The position numbers and the translations under genes were made by a program. Of a stretch of 64,000 bases of DNA, positions 12,140-22,340 are shown in pieces; the stretch's first letter is position 1, and each line of letters starts with the position of its first letter. This stretch comes from Carnegiea gigantea (lineage: Eukaryota > Streptophyta > Magnoliopsida > Caryophyllales > Cactaceae), in contig JAKOGI010001982.1 in the NCBI GenBank assembly GCA_029747015.1, forward strand, positions 91,309-155,308, written 5' to 3'. The notes beneath the pieces are model-generated. The model did not search any database, was not told the DNA's origin, and saw only the letters and a list, made by a program, of their open reading frames with translations.

Positions 12140-13505
12140 TCCGTATACAACAAGAGCTGTTAGTGAGTCAATTTATGAGGATGGATTAGTCAAAAATATG
12201 ACTATGGAGATATACTATGAAGTCACCAATACAAATCCTAATAGCATCTATATCCCAATAAACATATGCTTAGAGGGATATAGTAAATATGAGTTGCGTG
12301 CCTACATAGATAGTGGTTGTTCTGTGTGCTTTGAAAAAAGATCATTATTTCCAGTATTTGTATGGAAAAGAGCCAAAAATCCTTTCCAAGTGAGGATAGT
12401 TGATAATAGCATTATGAGTCATAATGAAGGCATAGAAGGATTATTCATAGAATTAGGAGGAGTCCACTGCATTATACCAGTGTTATGGGCTACTGATCAA
12501 CTCTCTTATAATATGATTATTGGAAATAATTTTCAGAGACTATATTCTCCACGCAAACAGACCATAAATTAAATAATATTCACAATCAATGGTTACTTAG
12601 TTCCTATTGAAAAATTGAGCAAAGTCTACACTCATCAGAAAATTAAATTTACACACAGCCAGCGTGGTGAGTAGGTAATGCCTGCACAACATGAAATAGC
12701 ATTGACAATCTCATTACTTGAGTTATCTATTAAAGAGCAGATTATTGAACAACAAAAGCAATTATGCAAAGAACTCTATTTTGATAATCCACTAAAATTT
12801 TGGGATAAAGATAAGACATTTACAAAAATTACTTTGTTAAATCCCAATACTATTATTTGAGTCAAACAAATGGTATATACACACCAGGATATCCATGAAT
12901 TTAATAAACAAATCAAAGAACTTCTCAATAAAGGATTAATTAAGAATAGTAAGAGGCCTCACACCAACCCTGCTTTCATGGTAAGAAATCATGCTGAAGA
13001 AAAAAGAGGAAAAGCAACAATGGCAATCAATTATAAAAGCTTAATGACAATACTGTCTTCGATGGTTATTATATTCCTAATAAAACAATCCCTTTCAATA
13101 GAATTCAAGAAGCCTCTTCATTTTCAAAAATGGATTGCAAGAGTGAATATTGGCAGATAAAAATGGAAAAGGAAAGCATTCCTTTAACTGCATTTAGTGT
13201 CCCACAAGGATATTATGAATGGATAGTAATGTCATTTGGTCTTAAAAATGTACCTCAAATATTCCAAATAAGAATGATCAACATCTTTAAAAGTCTTAAT
13301 CATTGTTGTTTAGTTTACATTGATAATATACTTGTCTTTTTCAAAACTATAAAGCAGTACAAAGATGATATCTTAGCTATCACCCAAAGATGCATTGATC
13401 ATGGTATTATACTTGGTATGAACAAGTGCATTTATGCTAAACAAGAAATTAAGTCCTTTAACTTAGAGATAAAGGCTAGATAAATCATCCTACAAAAGCA
13501 TATTC
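12140..13505 (+). pseudogene. caulimovirid protease-RT pseudogene, A-right
   Basis: The aspartic protease shows YIDSGCS at about 12303-12325, with the catalytic Asp kept. RT begins near 12870 (VYTHQDIHEFNKQIKELL) and includes FGLKNVPQIFQ and VYIDN at 13315-13329. The catalytic YIDD has its second Asp changed to Asn, so polymerase activity would be lost even without the stops. Frameshifts lie near 13050-13130, and stops near 12572, 12673 and 12858. At about 13495-13510 the sequence jumps from the end of RT directly to the C-terminal region, skipping RNase H. Confidence 0.82.
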
Positions 13506-14330
13506 AAGAAAAAATAAGTTCTTATGTTCAAGAAAAATGGTTCAATAAGTAGTGTGCAATCTACATCGACTATTATCATAATTATTCCCATGATATTTAG
13601 GAATCATAGAGTACTACAATCTACTTCACCGATAAGTCTGGAGTTGGTGGTGTTAGTTTCCCAGCAAACTTAATATATCCAAATGACCCCATCATTAAAG
13701 GCTAGAAATACAAGATGGTAGTTTACTTTATGGACTACCCAGATTTAAAGTTCCCATTTTTCTCAACACTAACTAAATTTCAGCAATGCATGTTTCGAAA
13801 GATCTATTGGATTCTTACATCTCCTTATGGTCCAACAAAAATCCCAAATAATGGACAACAATATGTGCAGGTACATTGTGCTCTAATCGAATATGAAATG
13901 GAAAAGCCAAACCGACTCATTATCTTGTTCAAATAGTTGATTTCAATGACGTCAGTGATCAACGACAAGAATGGAATCCAGAACGATGAGAATTAGTTAC
14001 TGATCTTGTTTTAACAAGAGTCATTGGATTTTACAACATTTATCATCAAAGTTGGAGGTTGATTGAACGAGGAAAGAAATAATGCATTGTGGAAACACTA
14101 CTTTCGCCTATCACAAGGAATTTAGCGAATATATGAAGCTGGAAGGAGCAGCTTTAGAAGATGTCCTTGATTATCACTTTGATGTTGGAGCTAGAAAATT
14201 CTTATCAGAAAAAGGAAAGAAATATCTTCTTGAATTATTTGAGATAATGATGAAAAGTTTGATGATGACTACTCTTGTCGTCATTAAAAGGCTCTTAAAA
14301 GTGGTTGCTTTATTATTGTACTTATTTTAA
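13506..14330 (+). pseudogene. pararetrovirus C-terminal region of unknown function, A-right
   Basis: Coding-like sequence after the RNase H position is conserved with copy B (18345-17494). Recognisable shared pieces are TDKSGVGGVSFPAN, a Pro-rich FMDYPDLKFPFFSTL and the terminal block from 14082 (NTTFAYHKEFSEYMK). I do not recognise a domain. By position it could correspond to the transactivator/viroplasmin of other genera, but I see no viroplasmin motif. Several stops interrupt it. Confidence 0.55.
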
Positions 14331-14448
14331 CAAGTGTCAGGTCTATAAAATAAGGCAATCTACTGTAGCCATGTGAATGTAACTGTAGCCATGTGTAAAA
14401 TCAATGTGTACTATAGTCGTTAGGGCATCCTTTATACGCTATCTCCCC

Positions 14449-14457
14449 TATAAAAGG
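14449..14457 (+). promoter_or_regulatory. TATA box of pararetrovirus pregenomic promoter, A-right
   Basis: TATAAAAGG follows a CT-rich stretch and precedes GAGGCTAAGTGCTGAGAAGG. The same block is on the minus strand in copy B at 17320-17311. Its position after the last ORF and before the long leader is where caulimovirids keep their 35S-type promoter. Confidence 0.7.
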
Positions 14458-14613
14458 AGAGGCTAAGTGCTGAGAAGGGACACGACCATTTGAGCATTCT
14501 TGAGCAAAAGAGAAGTGGCATTCTTCATTTTTCCATGAGCAATAATCTCTAATCATCTGAGGTTAGGTCCTTCTTTGTGCTTACCATTGTAATTTTTCAA
14601 CTTTCAAGCTTTC

Positions 14614-14619
14614 AATAAA
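14614..14619 (+). terminator. poly(A) signal AATAAA downstream of the pararetrovirus TATA box
   Basis: AATAAA lies about 160 bases after the TATA box. Caulimovirid terminally redundant transcripts use a poly(A) signal at roughly this spacing. In copy B the matching position near 17152 reads AGTAAA, so the signal is probably lost there. Confidence 0.6.
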
Positions 14620-14659
14620 AGAAAGCTTCCCAGTAGGGAACGTTATTCAATTGAAACTT

Positions 14660-15260
14660 ATGTCTTAAACATTATAATTTCTTGATTAAATCTCACTATC
14701 CTTTAAAATTCATATAACTTGATTAGTGGCTACGAGCCGAGGTAGGAAATGAAAAGGATCTATGCTGTTCCTAATCTAAGAAAGGTGTGGTTGAGAATAG
14801 CAATCTCTATAGACTGAAAGCTAGAGGAACACCGGAGTCCAGTGTCGACTAAGTTTATGTAATGGTCGAAATTCTCTAATTAAGTTTTAATGATTTTGCT
14901 AAGCATGGTGGGCCGTTAATCATAGAAAATATAATATTTATGATATAAATAGTAAAATGTGATAACTTGTGCCAATAAAGTTATCATAAGAAATCCAAAC
15001 AAAAATATAAGTCTAGTTTTATTAAAGAGCCCCAAAAATTTAAGTATTTCCACTTTGAACCTCATTTGAGCCAAAAATAGAAAATTCAAAAAGTTCAGGG
15101 ACTAATTTGCAACAAAAAACTTCAAAAAGTAACTGTTTTATAAAATATCGACCTGTGCTAATAGTTTACCCAAAATAGTAGGTACGTGGGAATACATTCT
15201 AAAAAAGTAGTCCCTTTAAAACTATTTCCATAAAATCCAGGATACCTCATAGTTGCAAAT
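14660..15260 (+). other. pararetrovirus leader, A-right
   Basis: AT-rich noncoding leader after the promoter, alignable in inverted orientation with 17100-16557 (shared GTGATAACTTGTGCC-like and AAATATCGACC blocks). No ORF of note. The alignment to copy B stops near 15225. Confidence 0.65.
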
Positions 15261-16556
15261 TGTTTCAAATACAATTATAAGGTCTTTATGTTGTAGATAT
15301 CATATTATCATTCATCTGCGCTTGTATGGGTTCAATTTTTTCCCTTTTGACGAAAGTTTCATAGATATCAATTATCATGTACAATGAGGGAAAAGTATTA
15401 TGTCCAATCCGTCCAGTTCGGTCCGATCTAGATGATTTTCAATCCAGTCCAGTCCAGGTTCCTATAGATTACGGTCCGATCTCAATCCATATTTTCAATA
15501 GTTTGCGGTCTTCAGTCGAGAACGGTTTGGTCTGGTCCGGTTCGGGTTTTACCGACGTTCTCTCCTAATTACTACACTAACTATATGAAGTGTATGGAGG
15601 ACCCCATTTATTTACTTTTATTATAGATATATTCTTAAATAACATCCTATAATTATTTAATCTACATAATATTAATACGAAGGAAGCATAATAAATCTAA
15701 GTTTTGATCCATAGCCTACATAATATGTTATGTTAAAAGTCTTTAATGAAGATAACAATATCTCAACCCCCCCCGAGTTATGAGAGGATTAATATCTTAA
15801 ACCATGATTTTTATAAAGATAACTATAATCCCCTCCCCCCAATGGGAGGGGACAAATGTCTCCAACCAGTTTTCTGATTAAGCTTGACTAAAAATAAAAA
15901 TGTTCTCTATTCATGATATCCAAGTGTATTCCATACACATGGTTGAAAATGTTTTTTGTTACATAACAAAATCCGTCAATAAACTAATAAAAACGTGGAT
16001 TGAAATGAACTTAATACATGGTTATATTGTTTTTTACACTAGCCAATACATGACAAATAGACTTGAAAAAGAAAATTTATTACAATAATAAAAGCATCAA
16101 CATTTATGACAAACATTCACAACACAATATTGGCTCCTTCCTTTCAAATGAAAAGAAGGGGAAAAAAAATAATAAATGCTTTGTATGTAGGCAACACCAT
16201 GTTTTGCCCAGTAGACGCCACCTACGAAAGTTTCAAGGCACCCAAAGAAAAAGTTGCAAATGTTAAAATGTAACGCACTAATAATGATACTTAAATATTT
16301 AAAGAAATGATATTTCATCACCAAAACAAACGCTAAATCAGCTCTTAAGTGTCGATATGTGAGATGAAAGAATATGTAAATGAATTGCCCTTCCCAAACT
16401 TCAACATACATACGTGATTAATGATTAATGGCTCATAAAAAAAAGACAGGGAAAAAAGAGAGAAAACCCTACAATACAACTTCCCAAAAAAAAAAAAGGG
16501 AATTAAAAGAAACAATTTGCAACTTTTGGGTACCATGGACTCTATGAAAATAAATT
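15261..16556. other. spacer between inverted pararetrovirus copies; no gene recognised
   Basis: AT-rich spacer without a credible coding region. It holds a GGTCC/CCAGTCC-rich low-complexity patch at about 15395-15550. Two similar C-rich patches lie near 15760-15780 and 15830-15850 (runs of seven or eight C, each after an AAGATAAC-like sequence). Whether it is original target DNA or further viral or repeat sequence cannot be told by reading. Confidence 0.5.
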
Positions 16557-17300
16557 TTAGGGGATAACTCTTTTAGAATGTATTCCGAAGTACCTACTAT
16601 TTTGTGTAAACTATTAACAGGGTCGATATTTTCTGAAACAGTTGCTTTTCAAAGTTTTTCTTTGCAACTTAGTCCCTAAACTTTCTGAATTTTCTATTTT
16701 TGGCCCACGTTCAAAGTGCAAATACTCAAGTTTTTGGGATGTTTTAATCAAACTAAGCTTATATTTTTGTTTGGACTTCTTATAATGACTTTACTAGTGC
16801 TACTTATCACATCTACTACTTGTACCATAAATATTATATTTTCTGTGATTAATGGTCCACCATGCTTAGCAAAATAATTAAAACTTAATTAGAGAGCTTT
16901 AACCATTACCTAAACTTAGTCGGCGCTGGACTCCGTCATTCTTCCAGCTTCCAGTTTACAGAGATTGCTAATCTCAACCCCACCTTCCTTAGATTAGGCA
17001 TAGCACATATTTGTTTTGCTTCCTACCTCAAACTGTAGTCACTAATCAAGTTTTACATATTTTTAAAGGATAGTGAGACTTAATCAAGAAATTATAGTAT
17101 TTAAGATATAAGGTTCAATTGAATAACATTCTCCACTAGAAAATTTCTTTTACTGAAAGTTTTAAAGTGGAAATATTACAATGGAAAGCTTGAAGAGGAA
17201 CTTAAGTTAAGATTATTAGAGATACTTGCTCATAAAGTAATGGAGAATCCTAACTTTCCTTTTGCTCAAGAATGCTCAACTGATCGTGTCCCTTCTTAGC
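16557..17300 (-). other. pararetrovirus leader, B1
   Basis: Noncoding leader downstream of the TATA box, matching A-right 14470-15225 in inverted orientation. It contains the weakened poly(A) signal AGTAAA near 17152. No coding region. Confidence 0.65.
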
Positions 17301-17310
17301 ACTCAACCTT

Positions 17311-17320
17311 CCCTTTTATA
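17311..17320 (-). promoter_or_regulatory. TATA box of pararetrovirus promoter, B1
   Basis: The minus strand reads TATAAAAGGG, followed by AAGGTTGAGTGCTAAGAAGG, the counterpart of 14449-14490. Confidence 0.65.
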
Positions 17321-17493
17321 GAGGGATCGGGATACATAGGATGCCCTATTGGCTATAGTACACACTGATTTTATATAGCTACAGTTATGTTCACATGGGT
17401 ACAGCACACTGCTTTATTTTACAGGCCTAACACTTGTCAAAATAGTACAGTAATGGAGCAACCACTTTTCAGAGCCTTTTAATGATGACAAGA

Positions 17494-18559
17494 CTAGTCA
17501 TCATTATTGAGATTCTGCATGCCTTCATCTCTAATTATATCTTTCAAATGAGCATTATCTAGATAATTATCAAAATCTTCGACAAACTGAAGATACTTTG
17601 GGTCCCATTTCTCAAATAAATCAAGAAGATATTTCTTTCCTTTATCTAATAAGAATTTTCCAACTCTAGCATCAAAGAGATAATCAAATATATCTTCTAA
17701 AACCCCTGCTTCCACCTTCATATATTCTTTAAACTCTTTGTCATACGCGAAAGTAGTGTTTCTGAAATGCATTAACGTTATTCCTCATTCAATTAATGCC
17801 CAACTTTGATGATAAATATTGTAAAAACTGATGGCACTTGCTAAAGCAGGATCAGCAATTAATTTTAGTCAATCTGAAAACCATTCTTATCGTTGATCAT
17901 AGGGATCATTGTAATCAACAATATGAACAAGATAATGGGCTGGCTTGGCTTTTCTATTTTCATACTCGATTAGTGCACACCTCCACATATAGGCATCAAT
18001 TAGTTAGAATTTTTGTTGGACCATCAGGATATGTTAGAATCTAATGGATCCTTCTAAACATGCATTGTTGGAACTTGGTAATTTTGAGAAAAATGGGTGC
18101 TTTGGATCTGGAAATTCCATTAAGTAAACTTCCATACCGTACTCCCAAGCTTTAATGATGGGGTCATTTAGAGAGATTGAATTTGCTGGGAAACTAACAC
18201 CACCAAGTCCAGACTTATCTGAAAGTAGATCGTTATACTCCAAGACTCCCAAATATCAAAGGAATAATTATGATAATAGTCAATGCAAGCTGCATACCAT
18301 TTATTGAACCACTTTTCTTGAACATGAGAACTTATTTTTTCTTGAATATCATAGGGACGTTTTAGGTAATTAACTTGTAACTCTAGAAGGAAAAATATTT
18401 AGATTATTAGGTAGCAGACCAAAACAGGATCTATTTCTTGCATGGAATTCTAAATTGTCAATAAGGACTTTATTAGCAGGAGAAATCCGTTCTAGTAGTA
18501 AGGGCATTTCATTACAGAATTCCTCCTTTTCTAGCAGGAGTTCTGCTCTGATGATCACC
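17494..18559 (-). pseudogene. pararetrovirus C-terminal region of unknown function, B1
   Basis: Continuation after RNase H, running to the last viral stop at 17494. The 92-residue tail at 17772-17494 is open and rich in Lys/Asp (KKYLLDLFEKWDPKYLQFVE), with an acidic end. The middle block at 18252-18034 has SDKSGLGGVSFPANS and MEFPDPKHPFFSKL. The match with A-right shows the region was part of the virus. Frameshifts near 18250 and 18040 break it. Function is unknown. Confidence 0.55.
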
Positions 18560-19186
18560 CTTGGCGAGTTCTCGAGTTAAACTTCCTACCAAAGAGTTCT
18601 TTATGTTTAATAGAGAAGGAAAACTGGTTAAGCCATAAATGTCAACGCATAAGTCGCCCTTGCACTTGCATATTTGATAAATTCTTTTTCATAAAACCAA
18701 GTACTCCTTTGCAATCGGCTGGAATAAGAAAAAGTTTTGGGGCTAAAGGAATAAAGAACTTCTCAATTCCCCTTATGACTACAAGGATTTCTTTTTCCAT
18801 CATGGCATAGTTGCGTTCTGTCTTATTAAAAGTTCCACTATAATATTTGCAACGTTTTTCACCTTCTTTAATTCTGAGTACTACGCTTCAGTACTCATTG
18901 CTGGCATTTGTCTCAAGAACTAAATCATCTCTTTCATTGGCAAATTAAGAACAGGAAGATTTTTGCACATCTTTTTCAAGTCTTGAACAATCTTCGAATC
19001 ACTAGGGGCCCATGTCCAACTCATTTCTTTCTTGAGTTTCTGTAATATATTTCTTTGTTTAGCTAAATCCTTAATGAAATTTGAAGCATAGGTAAGACAT
19101 CTAAGAAAACTTTCTAGTTACTTCCTATCTTCAATCTTTTTAGAGAAATTCTCTATTTTTTCTAGAATATGCTTTTGTAGGATGAT
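18560..19186 (-). pseudogene. caulimovirid RNase H pseudogene, B1
   Basis: RNase H removes the RNA strand during reverse transcription. Reading in pieces on the minus strand gives a connection segment after RT (ESFLRCLTYASNFIKDLAK). The C-terminal half of RNase H follows, with LVVIRGIEKFFIPLAPK and then NLSNMQVQGRLMR and FSFSIKH, which matches the caulimovirid pattern. The N-terminal catalytic part is poorly preserved. Many stops are present. The domain is absent from the A-right copy. Confidence 0.65.
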
Positions 19187-19816
19187 TTATCCAGCTTTTA
19201 TCTCCAGGCCTGAGAAATCAATTTTTTGTCCAATATAAATGGACTTGTTCTTATCAAGTATTATAGCATGATCAATACAGCTTTGGGTGACAGCTAAGAC
19301 ATCATTTTTATGCTGTTCTATGATTTTGGAAAAGACAAGAATATCATCAATGTAAACTAAACAATAGTGATTAAGATCTTTAAAGATGTTTTCCATTCTT
19401 TTTTGGAATATTTGAGGTGCATTTTTAAGATCAAATAGCATTACTATCGATACATAATGTCCTTGTGGGGCATTAAATGCAGTTAAAGGAATACTTTTCT
19501 CATCCATTTTTATCTGCCAATAACCGTTTTTCCAATCCACTTTTAAAAACCAAGAGGCACCTTGAATTTTGTTGAAAAGGATTGTTTTGTTAGGAATGTA
19601 ATAACCATCAAAGACAATATTATCATTAAGCTTTTTGTAATTAATTACCATTCTTACTTTTCTTCTCTTTTCTTCAGCATGATTTCTTACCATGAAAGCG
19701 GGGCTGTGTGAGGACTCTTGCTATTCCCAATTAATCCTTTATCCAGAAATTTTTTGATTTGTTTATCAAATTCCTAGATATTCTGGCATGTATACACCAT
19801 TTGTTTGACTTGAATA
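19187..19816 (-). pseudogene. caulimovirid reverse transcriptase pseudogene, B1
   Basis: RT of the viral polyprotein with MVINYKKLNDN, then KVDWKNGYWQIKM, FDLKNAPQIFQKRM and the catalytic VYIDDILVFSK at about 19365-19330. It is the better preserved of the two RT copies: 19693-19187 is a single open stretch and both catalytic aspartates remain. The N-terminal portion (19816-19694) contains stops. Confidence 0.85.
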
Positions 19817-19930
19817 ATTGTATTGGGATTTAACAGGGTAATTTTTGCAAATGCCTTATCTTTATTGCAAAATTTCAGTGGATTATCAGGTAGAGTTCTT
19901 TACATAAATTTTCTTGTTGTTTGACAATCT
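19817..19930 (-). repeat. 114-base viral duplication, proximal copy
   Basis: Ungapped match of about 89% to 22227-22340. It covers the PR/RT linker of the pararetrovirus and ends at TTGACAATCT on the plus strand, where retrotransposon-like sequence begins. Confidence 0.85.
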
Positions 19931-19935
19931 TTGAT

Positions 19936-20563
19936 GCCCGACCAATAAAATGAATCATCCTCAACACAACTATCATCACCCCTAAGAGACTCACCCATCT
20001 CTAACCCCATGCACTGAGCTAAAGGGAGGGGAGAAGAAAGTAAGTACAAGACACCCTCAATAGTGTCTCTAGGTGTGTTAGACAAGGATGGAGCAACCAA
20101 TGGTGAAGATGTCAAGGGAGGATCAATCACTTCCTCTAGGTCGGTCAAAGGCAAATCAATCATAAAAGTAAGCTCTAGAGGAAGAGAAGACTTATAATCA
20201 TTATAGAGCCTAACCTTAAGTTTAGGAGAACATGGAACTAGGGTCGGTCTCACACAATAGGCCACACTCCCTTGTCTTACCAACAAAACATCCATGTCAC
20301 TCATTCATTGTCTCTATTACGACATTAAGTCTAGCATAGCATGCATTAGAAATATCATAATAAGGACAAGAATTCGCATCATGGTCCAAAGATTGACGAT
20401 AAGAGCACACAAGAGGAGAATAGGTGTGCAAATCATAAAAAGTGGGGGAAGGGCACACAAAAGACTCAATAGAAATCTCATGGTGCCATTGGTACCAAGC
20501 CAAAGATTCAAACAAACCCCATATATCATCAACATCTAAAGAGTACAAACCACTATAACACAT
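19936..20563 (-). pseudogene. unassigned internal ORF of the nested LTR element
   Basis: Two open stretches (20563-20297 and 20304-19936) form one broken frame. The protein has a Cys/Tyr-rich start (CSYRQSLDHDANSCPYYD), then a Leu/Pro/Ser-rich part (SSPLPLAQCMGLEMGES). I have a general sense that such peptides occur near the 5' end of some plant LTR elements, but I cannot assign a domain. No RT or protease motif is visible. Confidence 0.4.
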
Positions 20564-20840
20564 GGACTAAAAGAGTGGCTCGGGTCTAATGTGTTATCCC
20601 CTAAAGTACAACATTGCATATTTTCCATTTTTTATACGTGAAATGCACATATTGAGCACAGTAATCATTTAATCGAGACAAATATTGCCAAAAAGGTTCA
20701 TGCTCAAATTGAAGTAAATGAAAAAATAGCCATTTTGATTTTTTATTTTTTAAATTTTTGATTTGTTAAATTTTTTTTGAATTTTCTAAAGGCCTAGCCT
20801 CGAAAATTCAAGGAAATCCCGATATTGAAAAGCGCCAACT

Positions 20841-20861
20841 GCCCGGCAACGGCGTCAAAAA
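20841..20861 (-). other. primer-binding site of the nested LTR element
   Basis: The minus strand reads TTTTTGACGCCGTTGCCGGG just after the LTR end CCATCA. It is close to TGGCGCCGTTGCCGGGGA, the primer site common in Athila/Tat-type elements. Confidence 0.7.
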
Positions 20862-20863
20862 CT

Positions 20864-21704
20864 TGATGGAAGAATTTGAGTTTTAATATTTATAACCCCA
20901 AGTGCAAGGTTGTACCATTGAGTACTTGGTGTGTCGTCCATTGAGAGTTAGGTTTCAAGTGCCAGGATTAGCTAAAGTGACTCAATCTAGGCCAAGAAGA
21001 AAGAAAATGAAAACAAAGCTAAACTAAACTAATAAAAGCAAAAGCGGTGGCTTGAGACTATGATTTGATCAATTGACGAACTAAATAGTCGAGATGAGTC
21101 CTAACCTACCCGACTCATACCCATAATTAGGGATGGTCAGTTGCGGCATCAAAGATCACCAAATCCCTCTCTCAAGGGTCATGAGCTAGCCTAATTGGTA
21201 TAACCACCTATTTTCATAGGATTAGCCAAATTAGGCCACAAAAACCCTTAAACCTAGCTAGGATCGGGACTATTCTTCTATCCCAAACCTGGCTGTTCTC
21301 TCCCCCGTACTAGCTAATCAATCTCACCTCTCGGCATAGGTCAATCACCCAAAAATATAGATGAAAGATCTATTAAGCATTTTATTAAACACTTGGTGAG
21401 CATGAGAAAAAACTCTAAGTTCTAAGCATAAATTAGGTCTGGTCAGGCCTAATACAAGTCTAAGTAGCCATCAAGAGGCTAATCCCAATCCAAGCCAACC
21501 AAACTAATCACTAATCAACCACAAAACATGAAAACCTAAACTTGCAAATATGAAAGCAAAACATGAACTAGAAAGGAAGAGAATGAAATAAATCTAATCT
21601 AATTAATCTAATTAAACATGAATTAACAATGAAAACTAAACATTTAAACTAAATAAGTCAAATATAAGAATTAAACTAGCAAAACCTAAGCAAAAATAAG
21701 ATAT

Positions 21705-21739
<35 letters not shown>

Positions 21740-22226
21740 AAAACTTATGCTTGATTGATGAAATCTACTTGAAATCCACAAGCTTGAATCCAAAATACAA
21801 TCTAAAAATCCTAATCTAATCCTCCTATTGAGGTTTTTATTTGCCAAACTAACCTAAAACCTAGCTGAAAAATCGCTAGAAAAAACCACCAAAAAAAATC
21901 CCGAGCCAAGCCTTTTATAAGAGACAACCCGGGCCACGCATGACAGGCCCGGGCTGGCTAGCCGATGACCAGCCCCTGGCTGCTGCTGGCCTTGGTCAGC
22001 GGCTGGCTAGGGGCGATGGCCGTTCTGCAGTCAACCGGCCCCCGTTGCCCGTTGTCTTGTTTTCTTCCTTTTTGATCATCTTTTGCTCCTTTCACGAGAT
22101 TTACTCCGTTGAACATATTACCTACAAAAGTAAATTAAACAAGTAAAAATCCTAGAGATTATATTATTGTGCGAGCTAAACTTAAGTGAAAGAAGCATGT
22201 AAAATACGATAAATTAGCACCTAACA
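20864..22226 (-). repeat. 5' LTR of the nested element
   Basis: The minus-strand LTR starts TGTTAGGTGCTAATTTATCG at 22226 and ends CCATCA at 20864, so it has TG...CA ends and is 1363 bases long. It includes a GA microsatellite at about 21708-21735 and a GC-rich patch near 21940-22050. No second LTR was found in the window for comparison. Confidence 0.72.
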
Positions 22227-22340
22227 ATAGTATTGGAATTTAATAAAGTAATTTTTGCAAATGTCTTATCTTTATAGCAAAATTTTAGTGGATTATCAAG
22301 TAGAGTTCTTTGCATAATTTCTCTTGTTGTTTGACAATCT
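22227..22340 (-). repeat. 114-base viral duplication, distal copy
   Basis: Counterpart of 19817-19930. It directly abuts the LTR start of the nested element. Confidence 0.85.

Larger units (their letters stand above)
12140..15260 (+). mobile_element. Endogenous pararetrovirus, fragment A-right: PR, RT, C-terminal region, promoter, leader
   Basis: Plus-strand continuation of the viral genome that begins inside the region N-terminal to protease. Its first viral bases match copy B near 22945. Protease, RT, a C-terminal block, and a noncoding region with TATA box and poly(A) signal follow in order. The RNase H domain is missing because of an internal deletion near 13505. From about 13500 to 15225 it is an inverted repeat of 18340-16557. 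Confidence 0.85.
16557..19930 (-). mobile_element. Endogenous pararetrovirus, fragment B1: RT, RNase H, C-terminal region, promoter, leader
   Basis: Minus-strand viral sequence from the end of protease/start of RT through RNase H, the C-terminal region, promoter and leader. It is separated from the rest of copy B by an LTR retrotransposon fragment. Its first 114 viral bases (19930-19817) duplicate 22340-22227 at about 89% identity. The part 18340-16557 is the inverted repeat partner of A-right. Confidence 0.85.
19931..22226 (-). mobile_element. Truncated LTR retrotransposon (5' LTR plus start of internal region) nested in pararetrovirus copy B
   Basis: On the minus strand, a 1363-base LTR (22226-20864) is followed by a primer-binding site. 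The site is of the TGGCGCCGTTGCCGGG type used by Athila/Tat-like Ty3 elements. A short internal region that ends abruptly at 19931 comes next. No polypurine tract or 3' LTR is present, so more than half of the element was lost. It lies at a viral site whose uninterrupted form is seen at 12850 in A-right. Confidence 0.75.

Noticed and set aside
15377..15568. 63-residue frame in the viral spacer
   Set aside because: Lies in the GGTCC-rich low-complexity patch, with no similarity to the viral proteins on either side.
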